51,460 bases of DNA from JAKLHL01 sp964411885. Lineage in GTDB: Bacteria > Bdellovibrionota > JAFGOL01. The notes below the pieces were generated by a model. It worked only from the letters and a program-made list of their open reading frames with translations, was not told the origin of the DNA and did no database searches. The stretch spans positions 1 to 51,460 of the forward strand of contig CAYPMK010000005.1 of the NCBI GenBank assembly GCA_964411885.1, given 5' to 3'. The translations under genes and the position numbers were made by a program. Below are positions 32,939 through 41,682 of this stretch, piece after piece (position 1 is the stretch's first letter; each line of letters opens with the position of its first letter).

Positions 32939-33901
32939 CTTTTTATTCTTGTCATCTTTTTTTGCAGTTCCAGTAGTGTTGATCTGTAGTTTTTCGTCTT
33001 CTACTGGATGTGAAATATTATCTTTATATGCTGTTGAATATACATTTATACTGCTTCCAGTTTGATCTATGTCGCTGTTTAGTGGTCTTGTGCTGCTTAT
33101 AACATCAGAAAGATTTATCTGTTTTTCTTCTATGCTCTCGGGACTAGAAAAGAATCTTCCACCAACTACAACTAGTGTTACCGTTGCTGAAAGTGCTACT
33201 GCCACATATGGGTGCATGATGGCTGTTTTGAATGTTTCAAAGATGTCTGTAAGGTATCTTAAACTTATCTTTTGATACTCAGGTACTATTCTATGAGATG
33301 GCAGTACTTCTATTTTTCTGTCGATATTCTCTAACATTTCTTCAAAATACTTTTGGCTTGGTGTTGGTATATATAACATCTTTAAGCTTGATAACATTTT
33401 TTCTACTGTAACAACTTCTCTTGCACATTCTTCACATTCTGAAAGGTGATTCTGTATGTCATCGGGTAGTGCTTCGTCGAATATCTTGTCTGCAATGTAG
33501 AGTCTTGTTCTTTCGCAAGGTGTTTGTACTCCTTCTTCAAAAAGACGTTGTTCTATCTTGCCCGGTAATGCTTCAAAATAAGGATTGTTTGGAGCGGTTG
33601 CTTTTATGTGTTCTTCATTATCAAGTATAGATTTTGTAAGAAGCAGGTCTTTTGAACAATTCGCGCAATTCTCCAAATGCTTGTTTATGAGCTCCATTTT
33701 TTCTTTATCGATATTACTTTCTATTAGGTCTACAAGGTTTTCTTGTACCTCTTCACACTCGATCGTTGTAGGTGTTATTTTTTCCATTATCTTATCTTGG
33801 AGTGAACTAAAATAAGCATCATCGGCTTCTTTCGGCACTCTTTTTAATGTTTTTAGTTGCTGTAGCAACTTTTTAAGTTTTAAGGCTTCTTTACTCCACA
33901 T
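32930..33901 (-). CDS. Transmembrane anti-sigma factor with duplicated zf-HC2 domain
   Basis: Probable partner of the ECF sigma factor encoded just upstream. Two zinc-binding HC2 motifs are visible: C49, H75, C79, C82 and C129, H152, C156, C159. Each is preceded by a similar YF-x2-L-x3-I element (Y30, Y108, with a third at Y185), so the cytoplasmic part is a tandem repeat with a period of about 78 residues. One membrane segment (about 231-248) leads to a periplasmic tail of about 75 residues. Most anti-sigma factors have one HC2 domain. The gap to the sigma gene is 16 nt. Confidence 0.87.
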   Translation of the reverse strand: MWSKEALKLKKLLQQLKTLKRVPKEADDAYFSSLQDKIMEKITPTTIECEEVQENLVDLIESNIDKEKMELINKHLENCANCSKDLLLTKSILDNEEHIKATAPNNPYFEALPGKIEQRLFEEGVQTPCERTRLYIADKIFDEALPDDIQNHLSECEECAREVVTVEKMLSSLKMLYIPTPSQKYFEEMLENIDRKIEVLPSHRIVPEYQKISLRYLTDIFETFKTAIMHPYVAVALSATVTLVVVGGRFFSSPESIEEKQINLSDVISSTRPLNSDIDQTGSSINVYSTAYKDNISHPVEDEKLQINTTGTAKKDDKNKKLN

Positions 33902-33917
33902 TATTTCCCCCGGGTAC

Positions 33918-34481
33918 TTAGACAGCGTCTAAGATCTTTGCGTGCTTCCTGAGGTTGTTTATGGCGTGTCTGAAATTTGCTTTTGCGGTGTTGTACGGAC
34001 ACTCCATAACTTCTGCGATCTCTTCAAAAGAAAGATCATCAAAGATCCTCAAGGTTAACGCAAGTTTTTGTTTATCTGGGAGCTTTTCTATTTCTTTGGC
34101 GAGTACGGTCTGCAATTGCTGTTCTTCTACGGAATCAGTTGCTCTAACTGGGATCTGGAAGACATTGTCTTCATAGTCGACGGTTTGTCTTACAGAGGCC
34201 GTTCTTAGAGCATTCTTTGCCGTGTTGATAGCTATGCTGTAGAGCCAACTTTTAAAACTCGATCTTCCTTCAAAGCTCATGATGTGCCTGTAAGCCTTTA
34301 CAAAAGCTTCTTGTACTACGTCGTCCGTTGAAAAATGATCTTTTAACATACTGAACACTATTGCGTAAACGCCCCTTTGGTGAGTTCTTACCAGAATGTT
34401 AAAAGCTGTTTTGTTACCGGCCTTAACTTGTTTGACAAGCTCAAGATCAATGAGTTTTGGGTCTCTTTGCACAGCAGACAT
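33918..34481 (-). CDS. ECF-type (RpoE-like) RNA polymerase sigma factor
   Basis: Group IV sigma factor with region 2 (AFNILVRTHQRGVYAIVFSM, DDVVQEAFVKAYRH) and region 4 (LPDKQKLALTLRIFDDLSFEEIAEVMECPYNTAKANFRHA). There is no extra C-terminal domain. The ATG at 34481 is preferred because AGGAG (34489-34493) is 7 nt upstream; ATGs at 34484 and 34496 are possible, the last lying upstream of that site. The anti-sigma gene follows by 16 nt. A strong housekeeping promoter lies upstream, so expression seems not to rely only on autoregulation. Confidence 0.94.
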   Translation of the reverse strand: MSAVQRDPKLIDLELVKQVKAGNKTAFNILVRTHQRGVYAIVFSMLKDHFSTDDVVQEAFVKAYRHIMSFEGRSSFKSWLYSIAINTAKNALRTASVRQTVDYEDNVFQIPVRATDSVEEQQLQTVLAKEIEKLPDKQKLALTLRIFDDLSFEEIAEVMECPYNTAKANFRHAINNLRKHAKILDAV

Positions 34482-34570
34482 CATAACTCTCCTCATGCCC
34501 CCGATAACTTAGACACCCCACCCGAGCGGTAAGGTTAGTGGCATTTTTATTTTTCTTGACTTTACACGTA

Positions 34571-34599
34571 TTTATACAAGAATTTAAGCTAGTTGTCAA
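34571..34599 (-). promoter_or_regulatory. Sigma-70 promoter for the ECF sigma operon
   Basis: On the minus strand TTGACA (34594-34599), a 17-nt spacer and TATAAA (34571-34576). Transcription would start near 34564 and leave a leader of about 80 nt, rich in C/G near its end compared with surroundings. Confidence 0.8.
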
Positions 34600-34643
34600 C
34601 GGATATCTTGTTTGTTTTTCCTTGATATATAAAGGAGTTTGTT

Positions 34644-35369
34644 ATGTATGATTTAATATTTGGGCCTATAAACTCAAGAAGATTAGGGCGTTCCTTGGGT
34701 ATTAATCTTACTCCCAACAAGACCTGTAATCTGGATTGTGTGTATTGTGAATGTGGTAAGACCACCAAGCTAAGCAATAAAAGAGAAGCTTTTTATACTA
34801 CAGAACGTGTGCTTGAAGAATTGAGAAAGAAAATAAACGCTGTTGGTCATATAGATTATATTACTTTTTCTGGAACAGGTGAGCCTGCTCTTTTTAAGGA
34901 TATAAAAAAGCTTGTTAAAGGTATAAAAAAAGAACACCCAAACAAAAAATTAGCCGTTATAACTAATGCAACTTTATTTACGGACAAGGATGTTTTTGAT
35001 GCTTTTTTAGAAGCTGATCTTATATTGCCATCTGTAGATAGTGTTCTTAAAGCTGGTTTTTCAAAAATAAATCGTCCTCATGCAGATCTTAATCTAAAAG
35101 ATATATTAGCTTCTTTATTAAAATTCAGGGATGAATATAAGGGAAAATTTTGGGTAGAGGTCTTTATATGTCCCGGAATCAACGATACTGAAGAAGAATT
35201 AGATGCAATTGCTTTGTACTTAAAAAAATTACGACCAGAAAAAGTGCAGGTTAACACCTTAGATAGAAAACCAACAGAAAATTGGGTAAAAGTACCAGAT
35301 CAATCGTCTATAGATAGAGTAATGAAAGCGTTTAAAGATTTTGACGTAGATCTTGTGTTAAGAAAGTAA
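34644..35369 (+). CDS. Radical SAM protein (COG0731-like Fe-S oxidoreductase)
   Basis: The radical SAM cluster motif is CNLDCVYC near residue 30, with the TFSGTGEPALF (GGE-type) SAM-contact motif. The N terminus FGPINSRRLGRSLGINLTP is characteristic of a broad conserved family of unknown substrate. Length 241 aa is typical; there is no SPASM-type extra cluster apparent. AAAGGAG (34631-34637) is 6 nt before the ATG. It stands alone and ends 2 bp from the convergent collagen-like gene. Confidence 0.88.
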   Translation: MYDLIFGPINSRRLGRSLGINLTPNKTCNLDCVYCECGKTTKLSNKREAFYTTERVLEELRKKINAVGHIDYITFSGTGEPALFKDIKKLVKGIKKEHPNKKLAVITNATLFTDKDVFDAFLEADLILPSVDSVLKAGFSKINRPHADLNLKDILASLLKFRDEYKGKFWVEVFICPGINDTEEELDAIALYLKKLRPEKVQVNTLDRKPTENWVKVPDQSSIDRVMKAFKDFDVDLVLRK

Positions 35370-35371
35370 TA

Positions 35372-36355
35372 TCAAGCACCATTACATACATATGCTGTTT
35401 GATTAACTTCTCCTGCATCAAGAACGCTATTCTCGTTTAGATCAAGACCACTTTGTATTTTTACACCACCGTAAGTACAAGATGCTCCCGGTAGTTCAGG
35501 GCTTAAATTTATGAGGCTGTTAAATCCATTGGCTCCAGTAGCACCAGTAGGTCCAGCAGGTCCAGCAGGTCCAGCGGGTCCAGCAGGTCCAGCAGGTCCA
35601 GTAGCGCCGGTAGCGCCAGTAGCGCCAGTAGCACCAGTAGCACCGGTCAATCCTCTAGGTCCAGTAGCACCAGCAGGTCCAGTAGGCCCTTGAGGTCCAG
35701 CAGGTCCAGCCTCTCCAGTAGCGCCAACAGGTCCAGCAGGTCCTTGAGGTCCAGCAGGTCCAGTAGGCCCTTGAGGACCTTCTATTCCACCCATACTTAT
35801 TATATCAGCAAGTTGAGCGGCAAAAGAAGAAACAGTGTCTTCTACATCGCTCATTCTATTTAATACATCACCAATACTTGCATATGCATCTAGTGAGCAA
35901 ATGCTATTTACTAGGGCCTCACTTGAAGGGTCCCCCATTATTTCTCCAATAGTTTTTCCATCATCAAAAGCGAAATTTGATATTTGATCTAATTTATTGG
36001 CTAAAGGAAGTAGTGTATCTACGCCGAGTAATTCTTGGTAAGAATCTTTCTTTAATAGGAAGGATGAAATTGCCGCAGAAGCACGGTTAAAAATAGAACA
36101 TGAGTTTGCTATGCTTGTGCATTCTTCACCATCACAATCAGCTTTTGGTTCTGCAAGTGGTATTAATGGAGTTGCATCCGTTATAATATTATCAGCAGTG
36201 CTTTCCATTCTTGCTACGTCGCTAAGAGCAGATTGGACCATAGAATTAGATGTAATCCCTTCATCTGTTGTTCCTGCTTTATCTTTTGCGGCACAAGACG
36301 CCAATACGGCGCTGAAAATCAAGAGAAAACCTATTTTTAGTGAATGAACTTTCAT
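35372..36355 (-). CDS. Collagen-like repeat lipoprotein
   Basis: A lipoprotein signal (FLLIFSAVLASC, lipidated C21) leads to ~170 mostly helical residues with Cys at 74, 79, 86 and 153. G193 to about residue 279 is a run of 29 Gly-X-Y triplets rich in GPA, GPQ and GAT, expected to form a collagen-type trimer. The last 45 residues form a small Cys-containing domain with an Asp/Asn-rich loop (DLNENSVLDAGEV) of the type often found in Bdellovibrio and myxobacterial surface proteins (DUF7151-like). It should be a surface or outer-membrane stalk. A perfect consensus promoter precedes it. Confidence 0.9.
   Translation of the reverse strand: MKVHSLKIGFLLIFSAVLASCAAKDKAGTTDEGITSNSMVQSALSDVARMESTADNIITDATPLIPLAEPKADCDGEECTSIANSCSIFNRASAAISSFLLKKDSYQELLGVDTLLPLANKLDQISNFAFDDGKTIGEIMGDPSSEALVNSICSLDAYASIGDVLNRMSDVEDTVSSFAAQLADIISMGGIEGPQGPTGPAGPQGPAGPVGATGEAGPAGPQGPTGPAGATGPRGLTGATGATGATGATGATGPAGPAGPAGPAGPAGPTGATGANGFNSLINLSPELPGASCTYGGVKIQSGLDLNENSVLDAGEVNQTAYVCNGA
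35525..35779 (-). repeat. Gly-X-Y coding repeat (29 triplets)
   Basis: Tandem 9-nt units of the type GGTCCAGCA-complement encode GPA and GAT triplets. The region is far richer in G+C than its surroundings and contains near-identical adjacent units (five GAT then five GPA triplets in a row), so length variation by slippage is plausible and short-read assembly here may be imperfect. Confidence 0.9.
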
Positions 36356-36412
36356 GGCCCCTCCCCTCTATATGCTCCCCAAATCAAGAAACGTCACAAG
36401 CGACATGTATAC

Positions 36413-36441
36413 ATTATAGCAAGCACAACTCGGTATGTCAA
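36413..36441 (-). promoter_or_regulatory. Perfect consensus sigma-70 promoter for the collagen-like lipoprotein
   Basis: On the minus strand TTGACA (36436-36441), exactly 17 nt, TATAAT (36413-36418), with TG one base before the -10 (extended -10). Transcription starts near 36406, inside the palindrome ATGTATACAT (36405-36414), which may be an operator. GGGGAGG precedes the ATG. Confidence 0.9.
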
Positions 36442-36551
36442 TAAAAAACTTGAATTTAAATAAAATTAAATAAAAACTCGTTAAAAATGGGGTGTTCTAT
36501 ATCCTCTTTTTAGTATATTTAAGTCATAACAACAATGTCAGGGGTAACATT

Positions 36552-38183
36552 ATGAAACCTAATGGTAAAAAGCATACAAAATACATCTTTGTGACTGGAG
36601 GGGTAGTTTCTTCTTTAGGCAAGGGACTTGCGGCATCATCAATAGCAAGCCTACTTGAAGCCAGAGGCCTTAAGATAAACATAATGAAATTCGATCCATA
36701 TATTAATGTGGATCCGGGTACTATGAGCCCTTTTCAACATGGAGAAGTATTTGTAACGGATGATGGTGCAGAAACAGATCTCGATCTTGGACATTATGAG
36801 AGATTTACACATGTAAACCTTTTAAGGAGCAACAACTATACTACGGGTCAAATATATTATTCCGTTATCAGTAAAGAAAGAAAGGGCGAGTATCTTGGAA
36901 AAACAGTTCAGGTTATTCCTCATATAACGAATGAAATAAAAGAAAAGATGATAGAGAACGGAAAAGACGTTGATGTTCTTTTAGTTGAGATTGGTGGAAC
37001 AGTTGGTGACATAGAATCTTTGCCTTTCTTAGAGGCTATAAGACAAATGCGTTATGATATGGGCGCAGAAAATGTTTGTTATGTACATCTAACCTTAGTG
37101 CCATTCATAAAAGCTGCTAAAGAGATAAAGACAAAACCAACACAACACAGCGTTAAGGAATTAAGAAGCATAGGTATACAGCCCGACATCCTTTTGTGTA
37201 GGAGCGAAATGGATTTTGGCGATGATGTTAAGAGCAAGATAGGTTTGTTCTGTAACCTACCAAAAGAGAACGTCTTTGTAGCAAAGGATGAAGATACAAT
37301 ATATGCAGTACCAATGAATTTTCATAAACAGGGCGTAGTAGACAAGATAATGGAGATACTTAATATTTGGTCTGCATCCCCTAATATGTCACAGTGGGAA
37401 GACGTAACAAAAAGAATATGGCATCCTTCTGGTGAAGTTAGTATTGCTGTAGTCGGTAAATATGTAGATCTTGTTGAATCTTATAAATCACTTTCAGAAG
37501 CGTTGTGCCATGGTGGCATAAAAAATGATGTTAAAGTTAAGGTGTTGTATGTAGATTCAGAAAAATTAGAGAAAGAAGGAGCAGAAAAATATCTTAAGGA
37601 TGCAGATGGCATATTGGTCCCCGGTGGTTTTGGCAACAGAGGTGTTGAAGGAAAAATTCTGGCAGTAAAATATGCAAGAGAAAATAAAATACCATATTTT
37701 GGTATTTGTTTAGGGATGCAACTTGCTGTAGTTGAATTTGCAAGGAACGTTGCAGGATTAAAAAATGCTAACAGCGAAGAGTTTGCTAAATTGTGTGATT
37801 GCAGTCCTGTTATTTCTATGATGGAAGAACAAAAGAACATTGCAGATATGGGTGGAACAATGAGGCTGGGAGCCTATCCTTGTTCATTGACCAAAGGCAC
37901 TAAGGCCCATGAAGCTTATGGTAAGAGTGAAATATCAGAAAGACATCGTCATAGATATGAATTCAATAATGAGTACATAGACAAACTAGTAAAACATGGT
38001 CTTGTAGTATCTGGAAGATATCCAAAGGCCGATCTTGTAGAGATGATAGAGCTTGTTGATCATCCTTGGTTCGTGGCGTGTCAGTTCCATCCAGAATTCA
38101 AGTCCAAACCGTTTGACGCACATCCTTTATTCAGTGCTTTCATATCTAGCTCGGTAAAGAACAGAGAAGGTAAAAAGAAATGA
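36552..38183 (+). CDS. pyrG: CTP synthase
   Basis: Makes CTP from UTP with glutamine. The synthetase half opens with KYIFVTGGVVSSLGKGLAASS and has FDPYINVDPGTMSPFQHGEVFVTDDGAE. The glutaminase half has the nucleophile Cys in FGICLGMQ and the dyad in CQFHPEFKS. The ATG at 36552 gives 543 aa, the normal length; the 20 codons upstream (from 36492) are not family-like. It begins a long run of overlapping genes ending near 48.7 kb, next to kdsA, where CTP is needed for CMP-Kdo. Confidence 0.97.
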   Translation: MKPNGKKHTKYIFVTGGVVSSLGKGLAASSIASLLEARGLKINIMKFDPYINVDPGTMSPFQHGEVFVTDDGAETDLDLGHYERFTHVNLLRSNNYTTGQIYYSVISKERKGEYLGKTVQVIPHITNEIKEKMIENGKDVDVLLVEIGGTVGDIESLPFLEAIRQMRYDMGAENVCYVHLTLVPFIKAAKEIKTKPTQHSVKELRSIGIQPDILLCRSEMDFGDDVKSKIGLFCNLPKENVFVAKDEDTIYAVPMNFHKQGVVDKIMEILNIWSASPNMSQWEDVTKRIWHPSGEVSIAVVGKYVDLVESYKSLSEALCHGGIKNDVKVKVLYVDSEKLEKEGAEKYLKDADGILVPGGFGNRGVEGKILAVKYARENKIPYFGICLGMQLAVVEFARNVAGLKNANSEEFAKLCDCSPVISMMEEQKNIADMGGTMRLGAYPCSLTKGTKAHEAYGKSEISERHRHRYEFNNEYIDKLVKHGLVVSGRYPKADLVEMIELVDHPWFVACQFHPEFKSKPFDAHPLFSAFISSSVKNREGKKK

Positions 38184-38977
38184 AAGAACTCTACAAAGGA
38201 ATGATGGACTCACCTTTGTTCTTTATAGTTGGTCCTTGTGTACTAGACACTAAAGAGAATGCGATCAAGATAGCAAAACGTATAACAGCATTAAGGGATG
38301 AACTTGGGGTTTTGTTCATTTATAAGGCGTCATTTGATAAAGCTAACAGGCAATCTGTAACTTCTTATAGAGGACTTGGCCTTGAAGAATCTGCAAAAAT
38401 ATTAGAACAAATAAAAGAAGAATATCAGCTACCGATCTTGACAGATATACATGAGCCAATACAAGCTAAAATGGTAACTTTTGCCGACGTAATACAGATA
38501 CCAGCTTTTTTATGCAGGCAAACAGATGTTCTTGTTGCCGCGGGGCATACCAATAAGATCGTAAACATAAAAAAAGGCCAGTTCATGTCTGCAGAACAAA
38601 TGAAAGGTTCTTTAGAAAAAGTTTATTCCACCGGTAATAAAAAAGTTTTTCTTACAGAAAGAGGCAATTTTTTTGGTTATGGTGACCTTGTAGTTGATTT
38701 TAGGAATATACAAAAAATGAAAGAACTTGGTGTTCCTGTGATATTCGACGCTACTCATAGTGTTCAAAAACCCGGGGGCAAGGGTAATAGTTCTGGTGGA
38801 GCAAAAGAATTCATAGAACCATATGCATATGCAAGTCTTGAGTTTGGTGCAAGTGGCTTGTTCATGGAAGTACACCCAGAACCAGCCAAAGCTTTGTGCG
38901 ACGGTGATAATTCTTTAGACCTTGATACTTTATCAAGGGTCGTAAAGACAGCTTTAAGAAAAAAGAGAGGTGTTTGA
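38180..38977 (+). CDS. kdsA: 3-deoxy-8-phosphooctulonate (Kdo-8-P) synthase
   Basis: Condenses PEP with arabinose-5-phosphate for LPS inner core. The 265-aa TIM-barrel shows FFIVGPCVLD, YKASFDKANR, DIHEP, IPAFLCRQTD, KKGQFMSAE, ERGNFFGYGDLVVDFR and FDATHSVQKPGG. The NxxS/RG-type FDKANRQS loop is standard. Start and pyrG stop overlap (ATGA). It precedes kdsD, which supplies its substrate. Confidence 0.97.
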   Translation: MKELYKGMMDSPLFFIVGPCVLDTKENAIKIAKRITALRDELGVLFIYKASFDKANRQSVTSYRGLGLEESAKILEQIKEEYQLPILTDIHEPIQAKMVTFADVIQIPAFLCRQTDVLVAAGHTNKIVNIKKGQFMSAEQMKGSLEKVYSTGNKKVFLTERGNFFGYGDLVVDFRNIQKMKELGVPVIFDATHSVQKPGGKGNSSGGAKEFIEPYAYASLEFGASGLFMEVHPEPAKALCDGDNSLDLDTLSRVVKTALRKKRGV

Positions 38978-38983
38978 AAAAAT

Positions 38984-39976
38984 ATGTACAGCATGGATAT
39001 TGTAGGACAGGCAAAAAAAGTTTTAGAGATAGAGGCAGAAGCAATAAAAAACTTAAAAGAGCATATAGGTAGTGAGATTAGCGATGTTGTAGAACTTATT
39101 GCTAATTCAAAGGGCAGGGTCTTTTTGAGTGGTGTTGGTAAATCTGGGCTTATAGCAAGAAAGATAGCGGCAACACTGTCTAGCACTGGTACTCCTGCAC
39201 TTTTTGTTCACCCTACAGAATGTTTTCATGGAGATGCTGGAATAATTTCAAAAGATGACGTAGGTATTTTGCTTTCTAATTCTGGTGAGACAGATGAATT
39301 GGTAGAGATAATTCCTTTTCTTAAGAGGATAGGAGTTAAATTAGTCGCTATAACAGGAAAAAAAGATAGCACTCTTTCCAAGAGAAGTGATCACGTAATG
39401 GTGGTGCCTATAGAAAGAGAAGCTTGTCCTATGGATATAGTTCCAACAGCATCTACGACTGCCATGATGGCACTAGGAGACGCTCTCGCTGTTACACTAT
39501 TGATAAAGAAGGGTTTTAACTCAGAGGATTTTGCAAAATTACATCCCGGTGGAACTTTGGGCAGGAGACTTCTTATAAGAGTAAAAGACATAATGCATGT
39601 TGCTCCTAATATTCCATTGGTAGACGAAAATGCAGACATGAGAAAAACAATACTTGAAATGAGCTCAAAGAGCCTTGGCATAACAGGTGTTGTAGATAAA
39701 GAGGGTTGTTTAATTGGTTCTGTTACTGATGGAGATTTAAGACGTCATATGGAAAGATCAAAGACTTTCTTAGAGGATAATGTGAAAATGGCGATGGGCC
39801 ATACGCCAAAGATAATAGACCCAGAAGAACTTGCAGTTGATGCTCTTAATATGATGGAAAGTCACAAAATAACTCACATCTTCGTGGCTGATGTTGAAGC
39901 TCATAAAAAAACAGGCAAGATAAAGGCTGTAGGTCTGTTACACATACATAATATACTTGGTGCAAAGATCATATAA
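38984..39976 (+). CDS. kdsD: Arabinose-5-phosphate isomerase (KdsD/KpsF/GutQ family)
   Basis: Converts ribulose-5-phosphate to arabinose-5-phosphate. The SIS domain (about 35-170) has FLSGVGKSGLIARKIA, LFVHPTECFHGDAG, SNSGETDEL and VPTASTTAMMALGDAL; the conserved HPGGTLGRRLL link leads to two CBS domains (~205-330). At 330 aa it is full length. It directly follows kdsA (6-nt gap) and precedes lptC, the usual LPS cluster. Confidence 0.95.
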   Translation: MYSMDIVGQAKKVLEIEAEAIKNLKEHIGSEISDVVELIANSKGRVFLSGVGKSGLIARKIAATLSSTGTPALFVHPTECFHGDAGIISKDDVGILLSNSGETDELVEIIPFLKRIGVKLVAITGKKDSTLSKRSDHVMVVPIEREACPMDIVPTASTTAMMALGDALAVTLLIKKGFNSEDFAKLHPGGTLGRRLLIRVKDIMHVAPNIPLVDENADMRKTILEMSSKSLGITGVVDKEGCLIGSVTDGDLRRHMERSKTFLEDNVKMAMGHTPKIIDPEELAVDALNMMESHKITHIFVADVEAHKKTGKIKAVGLLHIHNILGAKII

Positions 39977-40938
39977 TGGGAAGAAGGGTATTAATAATAG
40001 TTCCTGTTCTTTTAATAATTAGTTCTTTGCTTATTTTTTCTTACGTTAAAATAAAGAAAAAACTTTCATATTCAGATCCTTCATTGGCAAGTATGCCAGT
40101 GGATGAAATACCAACAATGGAAATAAACAGTTTTAAATTAGAAGAGACTGATGGACCCAAAAGTTCTTGGGTGTTGTTTGCTAAAAAGGCACAAATGTTT
40201 AAAAGTTCAGAGAAACTACTTTTTATTGATGTAAGAGCAATAGTTAATGCTGATCTGGAAGGTAAAGATGTTTATAATATAAGTTCTGAACTAGGATCAT
40301 ATCAAATTAAAAACGACAAAGTGGTGTTGGAAAAAAATGTGTCAGTATCAACTTCACATGGTTATAAGGTGCTTACAGATAAACTTGAGTATTTTGCAAA
40401 AACAAAAAAAATTAACTCTTCAGATATTGTTTCTATCTCTGGTAAAACACCTTCTGGTGAACAACTCTCTATAGAGGGAATAGGTATAAACGGAGATCTT
40501 GGTTCTGGTGATTTTAGCATCGTAAAAAAAATAAGCACAAAATTTGGTAAGAACCTTATGATAAGTAGTCAGCATGCTTCATTTAACACTAACAAAGACG
40601 TAGTAGTATTTGAAAAAGACATGGTGGCAAAAAAAGATAACCTTGATATAAAAGGAGATAAACTTGTTGTTAAGTATGTATCTACTGGAGAAATAAAGGA
40701 CATAGAAGTACTTGGCAATGTAAGGATACAGGCTGGAGACAAAAAATATGCTCTTTGTGATAGGGCAGTAATGAAAGATCGATCAAGTCAGGTAGAATTG
40801 ACTGGCAAGCCTGAATTCCATGTTGATAAGGATATAATTGTTGGACAAAAAATAGTTTTCTTTGCAGATAGCGATGAGGTATATGTAGAAAAAGTAAAAG
40901 CAGAGGTCAGCGAACAGACCGTGAGGAAGAAAAAATGA
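39976..40938 (+). CDS. LptC-LptA fusion-like LPS transport protein
   Basis: LptC anchors the periplasmic LPS bridge; LptA forms it. The N-terminal membrane segment (~5-23) and region to ~185 match LptC (MEINSFKLEETD, SSWVLFAKKAQMF). Residues ~190-315 carry an OstA/LptA pattern: ISSQHASF, DIKGDKLVVKY, IEVLGNVRIQAG, VELTGKPEFHVDKDIIVGQKIVFF. LptC alone is usually ~190 aa, so this 320-aa protein probably joins two beta-jellyroll units. No separate lptA lies between it and lptB. The start overlaps the kdsD stop (TAATG). Confidence 0.82.
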   Translation: MGRRVLIIVPVLLIISSLLIFSYVKIKKKLSYSDPSLASMPVDEIPTMEINSFKLEETDGPKSSWVLFAKKAQMFKSSEKLLFIDVRAIVNADLEGKDVYNISSELGSYQIKNDKVVLEKNVSVSTSHGYKVLTDKLEYFAKTKKINSSDIVSISGKTPSGEQLSIEGIGINGDLGSGDFSIVKKISTKFGKNLMISSQHASFNTNKDVVVFEKDMVAKKDNLDIKGDKLVVKYVSTGEIKDIEVLGNVRIQAGDKKYALCDRAVMKDRSSQVELTGKPEFHVDKDIIVGQKIVFFADSDEVYVEKVKAEVSEQTVRKKK

Positions 40939-41660
40939 GCAGTGTTTTAAGAGCAGCAGATCTTGTTAAACGTTTTGGAAGACGTACTGTTGTGAATTCA
41001 GTTAGTTTTAATATAAGATCTGGAGAGATAATTGGATTGCTGGGGCCTAATGGAGCAGGAAAAACGACCAGCTTTTATATGATAATAGGTCTTATAAAGA
41101 ATGACGGAGGACAAATACTACTTGATGACTTAGATATATCTAAAATGCCCATGTATAAAAGGGCTAGAGTTGGTATAAGTTATCTACCTCAAGAAGCCAG
41201 CGTTTTTAGAAAACTCACAGTAGAAGAAAATATTCTTGTAGTTCTAGAGAACATGCCTTTGAACTATAGAGAACGCAAAGATAAGGCCTTTTCACTAATG
41301 GAACAACTTGGGATAGCTCATCTTAGTGGATCTAAGGCTTTTACTTTGTCTGGTGGTGAAAGAAGAAGGGTTGAAATAGCCAGAGCCCTTGCTACTAGTC
41401 CAAAATTCATACTTTTGGACGAACCTTTTAGCGGAATAGACCCATTGGCAGTTGTAGATATACAGGGTATAATAAAGGAGTTAAAGAAACTTGGCATTGG
41501 CGTTATAATAACGGACCACAATGTAAGGGAAACGCTTGGTATTTGTGATAGAGGCTATATACTTAGTGAGGGTGTTATTAGAGTAGAAGGGACCCCTGAT
41601 GAGATAGTCAACAACAAGGTCGCAAAACAAGCGTATTTAGGAGAAGGATTTAAATTGTAA
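40935..41660 (+). CDS. lptB: LPS export ABC transporter ATP-binding protein LptB
   Basis: Powers LPS extraction with LptFG. A 241-aa ATPase with Walker A GPNGAGKTTS, Q-loop YLPQEASVFRKLTVEEN (LptB hallmark), signature TLSGGERRRVEIARAL, Walker B FILLDEPFSGIDP and H-loop ITDHNVRETL. It overlaps the lptC/A stop by 4 nt and is followed by rpoN, a conserved order in Proteobacteria. Confidence 0.97.
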   Translation: MSSVLRAADLVKRFGRRTVVNSVSFNIRSGEIIGLLGPNGAGKTTSFYMIIGLIKNDGGQILLDDLDISKMPMYKRARVGISYLPQEASVFRKLTVEENILVVLENMPLNYRERKDKAFSLMEQLGIAHLSGSKAFTLSGGERRRVEIARALATSPKFILLDEPFSGIDPLAVVDIQGIIKELKKLGIGVIITDHNVRETLGICDRGYILSEGVIRVEGTPDEIVNNKVAKQAYLGEGFKL

Positions 41661-41682
41661 CAAAAGGAGTTCTTAAGAGGGG

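Noticed and set aside
34535..34560. TGGCATTTTTATTTTTCTT as a sigma-54 site before the radical SAM gene
   Set aside because: The -12 GC is missing (TT at that position).
35511..35693. Open + strand frame of Pro-Val-Ala repeats
   Set aside because: It is the reverse complement of the Gly-X-Y coding repeat and has no Shine-Dalgarno or family match.
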